Shown one piece after another: positions 43,343 through 51,858 of a stretch of 64,000 nt of DNA; position 1 is the first letter of the stretch; each line of letters begins with the position of its first letter. This DNA is from Candidatus Pacearchaeota archaeon. GTDB lineage: Archaea; Nanobdellota; Nanobdellia; Pacearchaeales; GW2011-AR1. The stretch covers positions 133,165-197,164 of the forward strand of contig JAGVXH010000004.1 of NCBI GenBank assembly GCA_018303845.1. The letters run 5' to 3'. Below the pieces are notes generated by a model. It did not search any database, was not told the origin of the DNA, and saw only the letters and a program-made list of their open reading frames with translations. Both the position numbers and the translations under genes were made by a program.

Positions 43343-45721
43343 ATGCTAGAATTATCCCAAATCAAAAACTGGAACATTGAAATAGAAAAAGAAATTACAT
43401 CGAACTGGAAGGCTGCAGAACTTTTCACTTTTAACCCAAAAACCAAAAAGAAAATCTATTCAATTGACACGCCGCCGCCATATGTAAACACACCAATCCA
43501 TATGGGACACGCAACAACCTATTGTTATATGGACTTCTTCGCCAGATACAAGCGACTCAAAGGATTCGAAGTAATCTTCCCGCTAGGGCTAGACAGAAAT
43601 GGGCTCCCGATAGAAATGGCAGCAGAGAAAAAATTCAAAGTCTCACCTTTCGAAGTAGGAAGAGAAAAGTTCGTAGAATTCTGTAAAAAAATCCTAGAAG
43701 AATCTTCCGCGGGCTCAATAGACTCATTCGCAAGATTAGGAATCTCATTTACATCCTATAAAATGGGAGGAGAAATCGGAGCCCTATACCACACAGATTC
43801 TCCAGAATACAGAAGACTAACCCAAACCACTTTCACGGAACTTTACAAAAAAGGATTAATCTATGAAGACACAAGAATAAACAACTGGGACCCAAAACTC
43901 CAAACAACAATCGCCGACTCCGAAATCGACTACGAGGAAATTCCTTCAACTTTCAATTACATAAAATGGAAAGTCAAAGAAACAAAAGAAGAAATATTAA
44001 TAGGAACAACAAGGCCAGAACTAATCGCAACTTGTGGGATGGTAATCTTTAACCCAGAAGATGAAAGATACAAACATCTAGAAGGGAAAACTGCTATTTC
44101 GCCAATCTTTGAAAACGAAATTCCAATTAAGTCTCATCCTTTCGCAAAAATAGACAAAGGAACAGGAGTTGTAATGATGTGTTCAATGGGAGACGTGACC
44201 GACATCCAATTCTTTAGGGAAATGAATCTAACGCCAAAAATTGCAATCAATAAAGATGGCAAGATGAATGCTAATGCAGGAATTTTAGAAGGATTAAAAG
44301 TAAAAGAAGCAAGGGGAAAAATAATTGAGCTGGTAAAAGAAAAAGGATTGCTAGAAAAACAAGAAAAAATAACACACAGAACTCCAATATCTGAAAGGTC
44401 AAAAGTAGAAATGGAATTTATAGAAATGCCAGAATTCTACCTAAAGCAATTAGATTTCAAAGACAAAATAAAAGAAGTCTCAAATCAAATAACCTTCTAT
44501 CCAAATGAATCAAAAAAAATCTTAGATGATTGGATAGACAAAATTTCAATTGATTGGCCAATCTCAAGAAGGAGATATTACGCAACATCAGTTCCATTGT
44601 GGTACTCAGGCGAAATGGTAGCCATTGCACCATCGATGACCTATGTAGAACCTTTTAAAGAATCGCCACCAGAAAACTCCGAGGTTCTAAATATCAAAAC
44701 AAAAAAGACCATGGGAAAAGTGAAAGATTTCCCGGGTGTAAAATGGATAGGAGAAGAAAGAGTCCTTGACACATGGTTTGATTCTTCGATTTCAGAACTG
44801 GTAATGCTAAAATACAAGTCCGACGACAGTTTCTTCCAAAAATCATATCCAGCAACCCTAAGACCTCAAGGAAAAGAAATTGTTAGAACCTGGTTGTATT
44901 ATACAGTTCTTAGAGGATTTCTAGAAACAAACAAAGCCCCCTTCAAAGATGCATGGATTCATCAGCATATATTGGATGACAAAGGTAAAAAAATGTCAAA
45001 GTCCCTCGGAAATGTAATTGATCCGCAAGATGTTCTAGAAGACGAAGGCGCAGAGGCACTAAGACTCTGGGCGGCAACAGAAGGGGACATATCAAAAGGC
45101 GACCTATCATGTTCAAGAGAAAGAATCAAGGGAGAGAAGAAAACAATAAATAAATTACTAAATATATCCAAGTTCGTAATGTTATTTGAAAAACCAAAAG
45201 AAGAACCAGCCTTAACAAATCTAGATAAACTTTTCATAGATTATATAGAAAACATAACAGAAGAAACAGACAAAGCATACGAAATATACGACTTTAACAC
45301 GCCATCCTTATCTTTAAGAAAATTCCTATGGGACACCTTTGCCTCAAATTATATAGAACTAATAAAAAACAGAGCATATAATCAACAAAACAACTTCACA
45401 AAAGAAGAATCCTCGTCAGCGAAATACACTCTCCACTTCTTGTTAGAAAGACTATTGCTTTTGCTTTATCCAATCATACCACAATCTACAACGACAATTG
45501 CTGGAATAAAAGGTATAAATCTATTAAAATCAGAATGGCCGAGCGCAAAAAAAACCAAATCAAATTTATCTTTAATAGATTCTATAATAGATTTCAATAG
45601 CAAAGTTTGGAAAACAAAAAAAGAAAAAGGTATATCTCTAAAAGATCCGCTAGAAGGTATTAGTATCCCAAGGGAATTATCTCCATTTGAAAAAGATCTA
45701 AAAGCTTGCCACTCAATCTGA
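43343..45721 (+). CDS. valS: Valyl-tRNA synthetase
   Basis: Class I synthetase with editing domain. The start is the ATG at 43343 (MLELSQIKNWNIEIEKEI); the open frame extends upstream through promoter-like DNA. HIGH as HMGHA after PPPYVNTPI, catalytic QxGLDRNGLP region (PLGLDRNGLPIEM), CP1 editing domain about 190-390 (TTRPELIATCGMVIF), and KMSKSLGN near residue 553 (KKMSKSLGNVIDPQDV). The anticodon-binding domain is at 640-760. 792 residues; the C-terminus is shorter than in most bacteria and lacks a coiled-coil arm. Confidence 0.95.
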   Translation: MLELSQIKNWNIEIEKEITSNWKAAELFTFNPKTKKKIYSIDTPPPYVNTPIHMGHATTYCYMDFFARYKRLKGFEVIFPLGLDRNGLPIEMAAEKKFKVSPFEVGREKFVEFCKKILEESSAGSIDSFARLGISFTSYKMGGEIGALYHTDSPEYRRLTQTTFTELYKKGLIYEDTRINNWDPKLQTTIADSEIDYEEIPSTFNYIKWKVKETKEEILIGTTRPELIATCGMVIFNPEDERYKHLEGKTAISPIFENEIPIKSHPFAKIDKGTGVVMMCSMGDVTDIQFFREMNLTPKIAINKDGKMNANAGILEGLKVKEARGKIIELVKEKGLLEKQEKITHRTPISERSKVEMEFIEMPEFYLKQLDFKDKIKEVSNQITFYPNESKKILDDWIDKISIDWPISRRRYYATSVPLWYSGEMVAIAPSMTYVEPFKESPPENSEVLNIKTKKTMGKVKDFPGVKWIGEERVLDTWFDSSISELVMLKYKSDDSFFQKSYPATLRPQGKEIVRTWLYYTVLRGFLETNKAPFKDAWIHQHILDDKGKKMSKSLGNVIDPQDVLEDEGAEALRLWAATEGDISKGDLSCSRERIKGEKKTINKLLNISKFVMLFEKPKEEPALTNLDKLFIDYIENITEETDKAYEIYDFNTPSLSLRKFLWDTFASNYIELIKNRAYNQQNNFTKEESSSAKYTLHFLLERLLLLLYPIIPQSTTTIAGIKGINLLKSEWPSAKKTKSNLSLIDSIIDFNSKVWKTKKEKGISLKDPLEGISIPRELSPFEKDLKACHSI

Positions 45722-45796
45722 CACAAAATACTATAAACCATTTTCCCCTAATATTAACATGATAAATAAATTAACAAGGCCAAACAAGCCATTACT

Positions 45797-45837
45797 AACA
45801 GCTAACAGCTAAAAGCTAACTGCTGTGGCTACGCCAC
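45797..45837 (+). promoter_or_regulatory. AGCTAAC short repeats and hairpin abutting the aRF1 start
   Basis: aacagctaacagctaaaagc followed by taactgct repeats the heptamer-like agctaac three times. Directly after it, gtggc-tac-gccac (45825-45837) forms a 5-bp hairpin ending one base before the prf1 ATG. It could mask or mark the start; the evidence is positional only. Confidence 0.35.
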
Positions 45838-45838
45838 C

Positions 45839-46933
45839 ATGAACGAAGCACAAAAATACGAACTTGAAACAATAATAGAAGAACTAGAAGGCTATCGTGG
45901 TCGCCACACCGAACTAATCACAGTCTTAGTCCCATCAGGCGCAACGCTAACACAAACAACAAAACAACTAGAAGACGAGAAGGGAACAGCGACAAACATC
46001 AAATCTACAGGAACAAGAAAAAACGTAATTGCATCTCTAGATAGGGCAATAAGAAAACTAAAAGAAATTGAAAGGACACCTGAAAACGGTTTAGCAGTTT
46101 ACGCAGGAAACGTCACACTTGCCGATGGAAGAGAGTCCCTTGAAGTTTGGGCAATAGAACCTCCAAAGAAACTTAAAATAAAAATTTACAGATGTGACCA
46201 AACTTTTGTATTAGATCCATTAAAAGAAATGCTAGAAACTGATGAATGCTACGGACTCGTAATAATAGAAAGAAACGAAGCTTCAATTGGAATGCTCGAT
46301 GGGAAACACATAAAACTCTTACAGCATATGACCTCAGGAATCCCTGGCAAAACAAAATGCGGAGGGCAGTCCTCGGCAAGGTTTTCAAGAATAAGAGAGT
46401 CTCTAGCAAAAGAATTTTTCAAAAGAATAGCCGAAAATATGAAAACTCACTTCTGGGATAACAAAAAACTCAAAGGAATAATAGTCGGAGGTCCAATCCC
46501 TACAAAAGATGAATTTCTAGTACAAGGCCAATTGGTTACTCAACTAAAAGAAAAAGTAATCGGGGTAAAGGATATCGGAGGAACGGGAATGCACGGACTT
46601 CACGAGCTAGTAGAGGCTTCCTCAGATTTATTAGCCGAACAAGAGATAACAAAGCAACGGCAAATCTTAGATCTCTTCTTCGAAAAACTAGCTAAAGAGC
46701 CAGAAAAGGTGGCATACGGAATCGCCGAAGTAGAAGATAGACTAATGCGAGGAGCAGTCGACAAACTAATCATCTCAAAATCTCTTCCAAAAGAAAAAGT
46801 CAAAGCAATGGAAAAATTGGCAAATGCTTCTTCTGCAGAAGTATATATTGTAACCAATGAAACAGCAGAAGGTGTCCAATTCGATAATCTCGGAGGAGTC
46901 GCCGGACTATTGAGATTTGAAATCCATAACTAA
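45839..46933 (+). CDS. prf1: Peptide chain release factor aRF1
   Basis: Recognises all three stop codons and triggers peptide release. Domain 1 has the stop-reading NIKS motif (residues 53-56 in TNIKSTGTRK); domain 2 has GGQ at 175-177 (KCGGQSSARFSR); domain 3 holds LEEAS-like HELVEASSDLL and the C-terminal mini-domain with NETAEGVQFDNLGG. 364 residues, shorter than the usual 400-415. The HemK2-like methyltransferase for the GGQ Gln is at 30459-30995. A small hairpin abuts the ATG. Confidence 0.95.
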   Translation: MNEAQKYELETIIEELEGYRGRHTELITVLVPSGATLTQTTKQLEDEKGTATNIKSTGTRKNVIASLDRAIRKLKEIERTPENGLAVYAGNVTLADGRESLEVWAIEPPKKLKIKIYRCDQTFVLDPLKEMLETDECYGLVIIERNEASIGMLDGKHIKLLQHMTSGIPGKTKCGGQSSARFSRIRESLAKEFFKRIAENMKTHFWDNKKLKGIIVGGPIPTKDEFLVQGQLVTQLKEKVIGVKDIGGTGMHGLHELVEASSDLLAEQEITKQRQILDLFFEKLAKEPEKVAYGIAEVEDRLMRGAVDKLIISKSLPKEKVKAMEKLANASSAEVYIVTNETAEGVQFDNLGGVAGLLRFEIHN

Positions 46934-47454
46934 AAAATCCTAATAACCCAATTCGGAAACAGCCCGCTATTCCCACAGTGATAAACCTTATGAAAAATAT
47001 GATTCCAAAATAAATCAACTTCCATTTTCTCTTTAACCCAATTATTCTCATCCGTCCATTTCAATTGCCCAGGCTTAAATCTCACAGGAGCAATCCCAAA
47101 ACAATCCTGAAAAATCTCAACTCCTTCATCAAAATAAATCTCATCCCGATAAATCCCAAATTCCTCATAGCTATGATAAATCCCATGCATCGCAAGATTC
47201 TTATTCTTAGCTAAAATTTCTTCACACCAACCATCAACATCAACAATAGAAACATTCTCAAATTTCGGCACAACAAAATAAACATCTCCCAAATCTAAAA
47301 CTTCGTAGGTGCAATTCATTAAAGGGCTAACATCGTCAACCTGACTGGGCAAAATTAACCGACTAAAAAACAGACTAAGGATTAACCCTAAAATAACTAG
47401 GCCAAAAATTTTACAACAATCTCGCATAGTTCTGCGGAGAATTTTTCCACCCAT
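46930..47454 (-). CDS. Membrane-anchored polysaccharide deacetylase-like protein
   Basis: 175 residues from the ATG at 47454 (MGGKILRRTMRDCCKIF). A membrane helix at about 10-32 is followed by an extracytoplasmic domain: VYFVVPKFENVSIVDVD, LAMHGIYHSYEEF with the HG-x3-HS metal-type motif, VEIFQDCFGIAPVRFKPGQL, and a C-terminal FHKVYHCGNSGLFPNW. The layout recalls DUF2334/deacetylase-fold proteins, where MHG-x-xHS binds the metal, but only one metal motif is clear. Could act on surface glycans. The gene converges with prf1, sharing 4 bases. Confidence 0.65.
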   Translation of the reverse strand: MGGKILRRTMRDCCKIFGLVILGLILSLFFSRLILPSQVDDVSPLMNCTYEVLDLGDVYFVVPKFENVSIVDVDGWCEEILAKNKNLAMHGIYHSYEEFGIYRDEIYFDEGVEIFQDCFGIAPVRFKPGQLKWTDENNWVKEKMEVDLFWNHIFHKVYHCGNSGLFPNWVIRIF

Positions 47455-47504
47455 ATATATGCCAGTCACCAAACCTTTAAAATATATTCCATCTATAAAT
47501 TATA

Positions 47505-48068
47505 ATGGAAGAAACCCAAAGGCCCGCGATTTCAGAATCCACAGCTTCCCAAATGGAAAACGAATTCGAGTTCAACGAGACTGAAAGCACAGAAAAAATC
47601 GAAGCCGCACTTTTCGTCGCAGGAAGATTTCTAACTCTTCAAGAACTAATCATGTTAACTAACGTAAATCCAATCATGCTAAAATCCCTTCTCTACAATC
47701 TAGAAAAAAAATACTCTCATGGAACACTCAGAATAATCAGAAGAGGCGAATCCTACAAAATGGATATTGCAGAAAAATATCATTATTTAATCAACAAACT
47801 AGCAACGGGAAATACTGAATTTACAAAGGCCGAACAAGAAACCCTAGCAATCATTGCCTACAAACAACCAATCAAGCAATCCGTAGTAATCAAAATTCGA
47901 GGGAATAAATCCTACGACCACATTAAAAAATTTCGAGATTTAGGATTAGTCCAAGCAAAACAAGAGGGCCACACTCTAGTCCTCTCACTCTCTGAAGAAT
48001 TTTATGAATACTTCAATGTCGCTCCAGCAGAAAAAAAGAACCAAAAGCCTCAAACAGAGGTTGCCTGA
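47505..48068 (+). CDS. scpB: Segregation/condensation protein ScpB
   Basis: Winged-helix kleisin-associated subunit of SMC complexes. 187 residues: after a 30-residue acidic leader, IEAALFVAGRFLTLQEL is winged helix 1, RIIRRGESYKMDIAEKY follows, then EFTKAEQETLAIIAYKQPIK and VVIKIRGNKSYDHIKKFRD form winged helix 2. ScpA and Smc are not in the window. The stop overlaps the ATG of the glycosyltransferase gene by one base. Confidence 0.93.
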   Translation: MEETQRPAISESTASQMENEFEFNETESTEKIEAALFVAGRFLTLQELIMLTNVNPIMLKSLLYNLEKKYSHGTLRIIRRGESYKMDIAEKYHYLINKLATGNTEFTKAEQETLAIIAYKQPIKQSVVIKIRGNKSYDHIKKFRDLGLVQAKQEGHTLVLSLSEEFYEYFNVAPAEKKNQKPQTEVA

Positions 48069-49309
48069 TGGATCCACTAACAGTCCTTTATCTGACTTAC
48101 ACATTCATCTCATTTTATTTTCTAATGATTTATATCTTGGTCTATGCACAAAACAAATCCGAAATAATGGAAGTAATAGAACCCGACAAAGAAAGGTCAC
48201 TTTCAATAATAATTCCTTGTTTCAATGCAGAAGAAAATATTAGGAAAACAATCCAAGCACAATTAGACTCAGACTACCCAGGACTAAAAAAAATAATAGT
48301 AGTAGATGACTGCTCAACCGACAATTCGGCATCAATAATAAAAAAATTCACAAAGAGATACAAACAAGTGCTTTATGTCAAGACTCCAAAAAACACAGGT
48401 AACGCAGCAGGCGCAAAGAATTATGGAAGCAAATTTGTAAAAACAGAATTAATTGGTTTCAGCGATGATGACTCGATTCCGCAAAAAACTGCAATATCAA
48501 AAATGGTTGGCTTCTTCAACGATGCAAAAGTCGGAGCAGTAACCTCTCGAGTTCTTATAACCGGCAAAAAAAATTTCTTAACAGAATCCCAAGCCATAGA
48601 ATACAAAATCATCGCCTTCACAAGAAAACTCCTAGGCTTCCTAGAATCAATCTATGTCACAAATGGTCCTCTTAGTATTTACAGAAAAACAGCATTTGAT
48701 GAAGTAAATGGCTTCGACGAAAAAAATCTAACCGAAGACATCGAGATAACATGGCACTTCGTAGCAAAAGGATGGAAAGTCCAAATGGCAATCCCGGCAA
48801 TTGCCTACACCCATCCTCCATCAAAAGTTAAAGCGTGGTTTAAACAAAGAATTCGTTGGAATGTTGGCGGGTTGCAAACGGTAGCAAAATACAGGAAACA
48901 ATTTTTAAATACTGGAATGCTCGGTCTCTTCATAATGCCTTTCTTTATATTTTCATGGTTCCTCGGAATCACCGGTCTCTTCTTCCTTTCTTACCGTTTC
49001 TCTCAATACCTCATAATGAAATACTTAGTCACAAAATATTCTATTATAGCAGATGTCCCGCTAATCACAGCGAAAGAATTAACTCTAAATCCAAGTATCT
49101 TATTTTTCTTCGGAATGCTTCTCTTCGCCCTAGGATTAATCTACACAGTAGTAGGACTCGTCTACTCAAAAGAAGAAGGCAGATTCACAGGGCATAAAAT
49201 TCGCGACATATTTATATATTCAATCTTCTATCTCCTCATGTACCCTCCGTTACTGATATGGTCATTCTATAAATATCTTAGAGGCTACAATAAATGGGGA
49301 ACGAAATAA
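48068..49309 (+). CDS. Family 2 glycosyltransferase with membrane helices
   Basis: Processive-type inverting glycosyltransferase. One N-terminal membrane helix, then the GT-A domain: SIIIPCFNAEENI, IIVVDDCSTDNSA (first Asp pair), GFSDDDSIPQKTA (DxD), TEDIEITWHF (catalytic Asp of the TED motif) and QRIRWNVGGLQT (Q-x-x-RW motif). Three or four C-terminal membrane helices follow. These four signatures are those of hyaluronan/chitin/cellulose synthase-like enzymes, so it may make or extrude a surface polysaccharide. It is translationally coupled to scpB and followed by a membrane protein after one base. Confidence 0.92.
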   Translation: MDPLTVLYLTYTFISFYFLMIYILVYAQNKSEIMEVIEPDKERSLSIIIPCFNAEENIRKTIQAQLDSDYPGLKKIIVVDDCSTDNSASIIKKFTKRYKQVLYVKTPKNTGNAAGAKNYGSKFVKTELIGFSDDDSIPQKTAISKMVGFFNDAKVGAVTSRVLITGKKNFLTESQAIEYKIIAFTRKLLGFLESIYVTNGPLSIYRKTAFDEVNGFDEKNLTEDIEITWHFVAKGWKVQMAIPAIAYTHPPSKVKAWFKQRIRWNVGGLQTVAKYRKQFLNTGMLGLFIMPFFIFSWFLGITGLFFLSYRFSQYLIMKYLVTKYSIIADVPLITAKELTLNPSILFFFGMLLFALGLIYTVVGLVYSKEEGRFTGHKIRDIFIYSIFYLLMYPPLLIWSFYKYLRGYNKWGTK

Positions 49310-49310
49310 A

Positions 49311-49967
49311 ATGCTAGAATCAAAAAAACATGTATTTTGGGAGGCACTCGTAATCACAATTGTAATTTTTTTAGCCGGCCTTTTTCTCGGGATGTTAATA
49401 GAAGCCACTAATTCAAACAAAATCTCAAACCTCTACCTTCAATCCGAAATCAGCCTAAGCGATGCAACAGCAACTTCTCGTTTAATAGAAAATCAAAACC
49501 TAGATTGCGAAGTGATAAAAGAAAACAACATCAAAGTCGCAAATAGAATTTATGAAGAAGCAAAACTTCTAGAGCTCTATGAAGATTCTGGAAAAATAAC
49601 TGACACAATGAAACTTCTTCATAAAAAATATGACCTATTAAGAGCTCTTCTCTGGACATCAAACAAGCAATCTCTAGACAGATGCAAAAATTACAACTTA
49701 ATAGTTTACGTTTATGAGTACGGGACAGAAGACACAAATAAAAAAGCGACTCAAAACGTCTGGTCAAAAATTCTCTTAGACATTAGAACCCAAAGTTACG
49801 ATGTCTTGCTTCTTCCAATCGCAGGCAATCAGAATCTAACAACTGTAGAATACCTAATAGAAGAATACAAAATCGAACAACTCCCAGCTGTAATAGTCAA
49901 CAATAATCAAGTAATTTATGAATTAGAAAACGCAACTCCAGTTCTAAAAGCTCTCAATAAAGTCTAG
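49311..49967 (+). CDS. Membrane-anchored protein with thioredoxin-like C-terminal domain
   Basis: 218 residues. N-terminal helix VITIVIFLAGLFLGMLIEA, an extracytoplasmic helical region (about 35-125) with Cys residues (LDCEVIKEN, LDRCKNYN), then a thioredoxin-like beta-alpha-beta unit: LIVYVYEYGTED, DVLLLPIAGN, IEQLPAVIVNNNQVIYEL with the cis-Pro-type LPAV. The CxxC active site is absent, so it is not an oxidoreductase as it stands. Third gene of the scpB-glycosyltransferase operon. Confidence 0.75.
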   Translation: MLESKKHVFWEALVITIVIFLAGLFLGMLIEATNSNKISNLYLQSEISLSDATATSRLIENQNLDCEVIKENNIKVANRIYEEAKLLELYEDSGKITDTMKLLHKKYDLLRALLWTSNKQSLDRCKNYNLIVYVYEYGTEDTNKKATQNVWSKILLDIRTQSYDVLLLPIAGNQNLTTVEYLIEEYKIEQLPAVIVNNNQVIYELENATPVLKALNKV

Positions 49968-50034
49968 CTACCTCATTTAAACCTATATACCGAACCACAT
50001 ATTTCTTTAAAAATTAAAAGTTACTATCATATCT

Positions 50035-50829
50035 ATGCGATGCAAAATATGTAAAAAAACAGGTGAAGAAACAACGCTTTATCCGGGGGTTCACATGTCT
50101 GAAATGATAAATATATGTGAAGATTGTGCAGAGGATCAAAAAATTCCAATCATAAAAAAACCAACTTATTCTCAATTAACACAAGCTGACAAAACATACT
50201 CAGTAAGAGAACGTCTAGACAGAATGTCCGGAAGACGCGACTCGACAGAAATAAGCAGTGACCAATTAACAACCCAAAGGAATCTCGCAAGACTTAAAAT
50301 GCCAAAAACGAAACAAAATCATCCAGAAATCTTAGACAACTACTACTGGGAAGTCAATATAGCAAGACGAAGGGCAAAAATGACAACCGGTCAACTCGCG
50401 AAAAAAGTAGACACAACTTCAAATATAATTCAAGATATAGAAAGAGGCATCATCCCAAAAGATTTCCAAGAAATATTCCTAAAACTAGAAGCTCTATTCG
50501 GAATCAAACTACTAAAGGCCAGGCCACAACAAATAAACTTCCTAAGAAAAAATACAGAACAAGAAAAGGCAATTCTAGCAGCGGTGGCATCAAAAAGATC
50601 AGGCAGAAAAGCAAATGAATATGAAGATATTGAAGAAGTGGATTCTCCAAAATCTCGTAATCTTAGACGTGGTGAACAACCCGAAGAAATCAAGGCATCA
50701 AAAAAAGAAGACCTATCAAAAGTAACGCTAAACGATTTAATCGACAGAAAAAGAGCCAGAGAAAAATATCAAATGCAGTCCAAACAAAACGAGATGATGG
50801 GCGACGAAATTGACTTAGACGAATTATAA
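50035..50829 (+). CDS. MBF1-like transcription factor (zinc ribbon plus XRE HTH)
   Basis: 264 residues. N-terminal zinc ribbon with CKIC (3-6) and CEDC (28-31), linker, then an XRE-type HTH at about 108-165 (NIARRRAKMTTGQLAKKVDT, SNIIQDIERGIIPKDF, ALFGIKLLK). This domain order is that of archaeal multiprotein bridging factor 1. The charged C-terminal 100 residues (RSGRKANEYEDIEEVDSPKS onward) are a long extension; typical archaeal MBF1 is about 150-170 residues. Probable DNA or ribosome-linked regulator. TATA-like ttaaaaatta precedes the start. Convergent with the gene at 50824-51164. Confidence 0.85.
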   Translation: MRCKICKKTGEETTLYPGVHMSEMINICEDCAEDQKIPIIKKPTYSQLTQADKTYSVRERLDRMSGRRDSTEISSDQLTTQRNLARLKMPKTKQNHPEILDNYYWEVNIARRRAKMTTGQLAKKVDTTSNIIQDIERGIIPKDFQEIFLKLEALFGIKLLKARPQQINFLRKNTEQEKAILAAVASKRSGRKANEYEDIEEVDSPKSRNLRRGEQPEEIKASKKEDLSKVTLNDLIDRKRAREKYQMQSKQNEMMGDEIDLDEL

Positions 50830-51164
50830 ATTTCTTTTAAGTTCTGAATCAATAATTTCTACTAAAGCCAAAACACGTGAATCTAAAGTTTTCTTAACAA
50901 TGCCAGGTCTATCAGGATCATGAGTAGGAATAGTCCCATTATTAAATATTTTATAGCCACTCAAATTTTTTTCTTTAATCAACTTAGCCATATCCATAGC
51001 AATTTTGTGCCAATAATCATCAGGGTTTCCGACATCTAATTTTCCAGCTCCTGCGATTTTCCCATCAATAAAAGAAGAGAAAGTAGGATAATCTCTATAA
51101 TGTCCTACATGATGATGTGGCCTAATTCCAATATATATATATTTAGAGTTCTATCTGTTTTCAT
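50824..51164 (-). pseudogene. Gene off-frame at an AT-repeat, unknown function
   Basis: The ATG at 51164 overlaps the RPA-like gene's stop in the classic ATGA form, so it is a genuine coupled start. It reads MKTDRTLNIYI and then hits a stop at 51109-51107 (HIIM then TAG). A long open frame begins inside the tract (AT)6 (51131-51142) in another phase: IGIRPHHHVGHYRDYPTFSS, then KIAGAGKLDVGNPDDYWH to the end LVEIIDSELKRNL at 50824. Five AT units instead of six would give one intact protein of about 112 residues. The protein has a His-rich HHHVGHYRD patch but is not recognised. Either phase-variable, a sequencing error, or an inactive gene. Confidence 0.65.
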
Positions 51165-51790
51165 CCCAAATACCTCAACCTTCCAGGCCTAGGTTCATAA
51201 ATCAAACCCTCTTCAAGCAACTTCTTAACCTCACTAGCAATAGCATCAGGGGCAGCCTCAACATCCATAATCAAAGAATCTCTGTCAATCCCGCCCTCAC
51301 TTTCCTTTTCTTTAATTTTCCCTAATATCTTATTCTTCAATCCATTTACTCCGCCACTAGCCTCAATCGGTATATCTTTTCGTGCATTCGCAATCTCAAG
51401 CTTCCGAACCAAGAGCCACCGAGCATCAATTTTTTTTACAACTTCTGGAATCATATAAATCTCGCCGTTCCATTCTCGCATATTCCCAACAATCTGTAAA
51501 GTATCTCCCTGCATAATATGCTTAACTCTTTCAATATCCTCGCCAAAAACCTTCAACTTCAATTGACCCGAAGCATCGTCAACAGTCAAAGAGGCAAAAC
51601 TTTTCTCGCCCTCTTGCACAAACTTATCCACACAATTAGCAATCATATTAACCCGAACAACCTTTCTGTCCCCAAGTTCCAAAAACATAAACTTTCCTTC
51701 ACTCATCATAGGAACCCCCTTCAAAACATCCCCAATTCTAAGCTTAAACGCAACATTTCTTTTTCTAATCTCGCCAGTATTCTCAATCAT
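51161..51790 (-). CDS. RPA-like single-stranded DNA-binding protein (OB fold plus winged helix)
   Basis: 209 residues from the ATG at 51790 (MIENTGEIRKRNVAFKLRI); an upstream extension lacks support. OB fold: FMFLELGDRKVVRVNMIANC, FASLTVDDASGQLKLKVFGE, GDTLQIVGNMREWNGEIYM. The C-terminal winged helix is at about 140-209 (IDRDSLIMDVEAAPDAIASE, VKKLLEEGLIYEPRPGRLRY). This is the arrangement of RPA32-like archaeal proteins. It follows the MCM genes on the same strand (68-nt gap to the small MCM-tail gene), which suits a replication role. Its stop overlaps the next start (ATGA). Confidence 0.82.
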   Translation of the reverse strand: MIENTGEIRKRNVAFKLRIGDVLKGVPMMSEGKFMFLELGDRKVVRVNMIANCVDKFVQEGEKSFASLTVDDASGQLKLKVFGEDIERVKHIMQGDTLQIVGNMREWNGEIYMIPEVVKKIDARWLLVRKLEIANARKDIPIEASGGVNGLKNKILGKIKEKESEGGIDRDSLIMDVEAAPDAIASEVKKLLEEGLIYEPRPGRLRYLG

Positions 51791-51858
51791 AAACCGAAAG
51801 GGCAATCCCACTTTATAAGTATTATTGAGATAGAGTTGAGGATGCAATAAATGAATAT

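Noticed and set aside
45765..45837. Repeats agctaac before prf1 as a mobile repeat array
   Set aside because: Only three irregular copies; kept as a weak regulatory feature instead.
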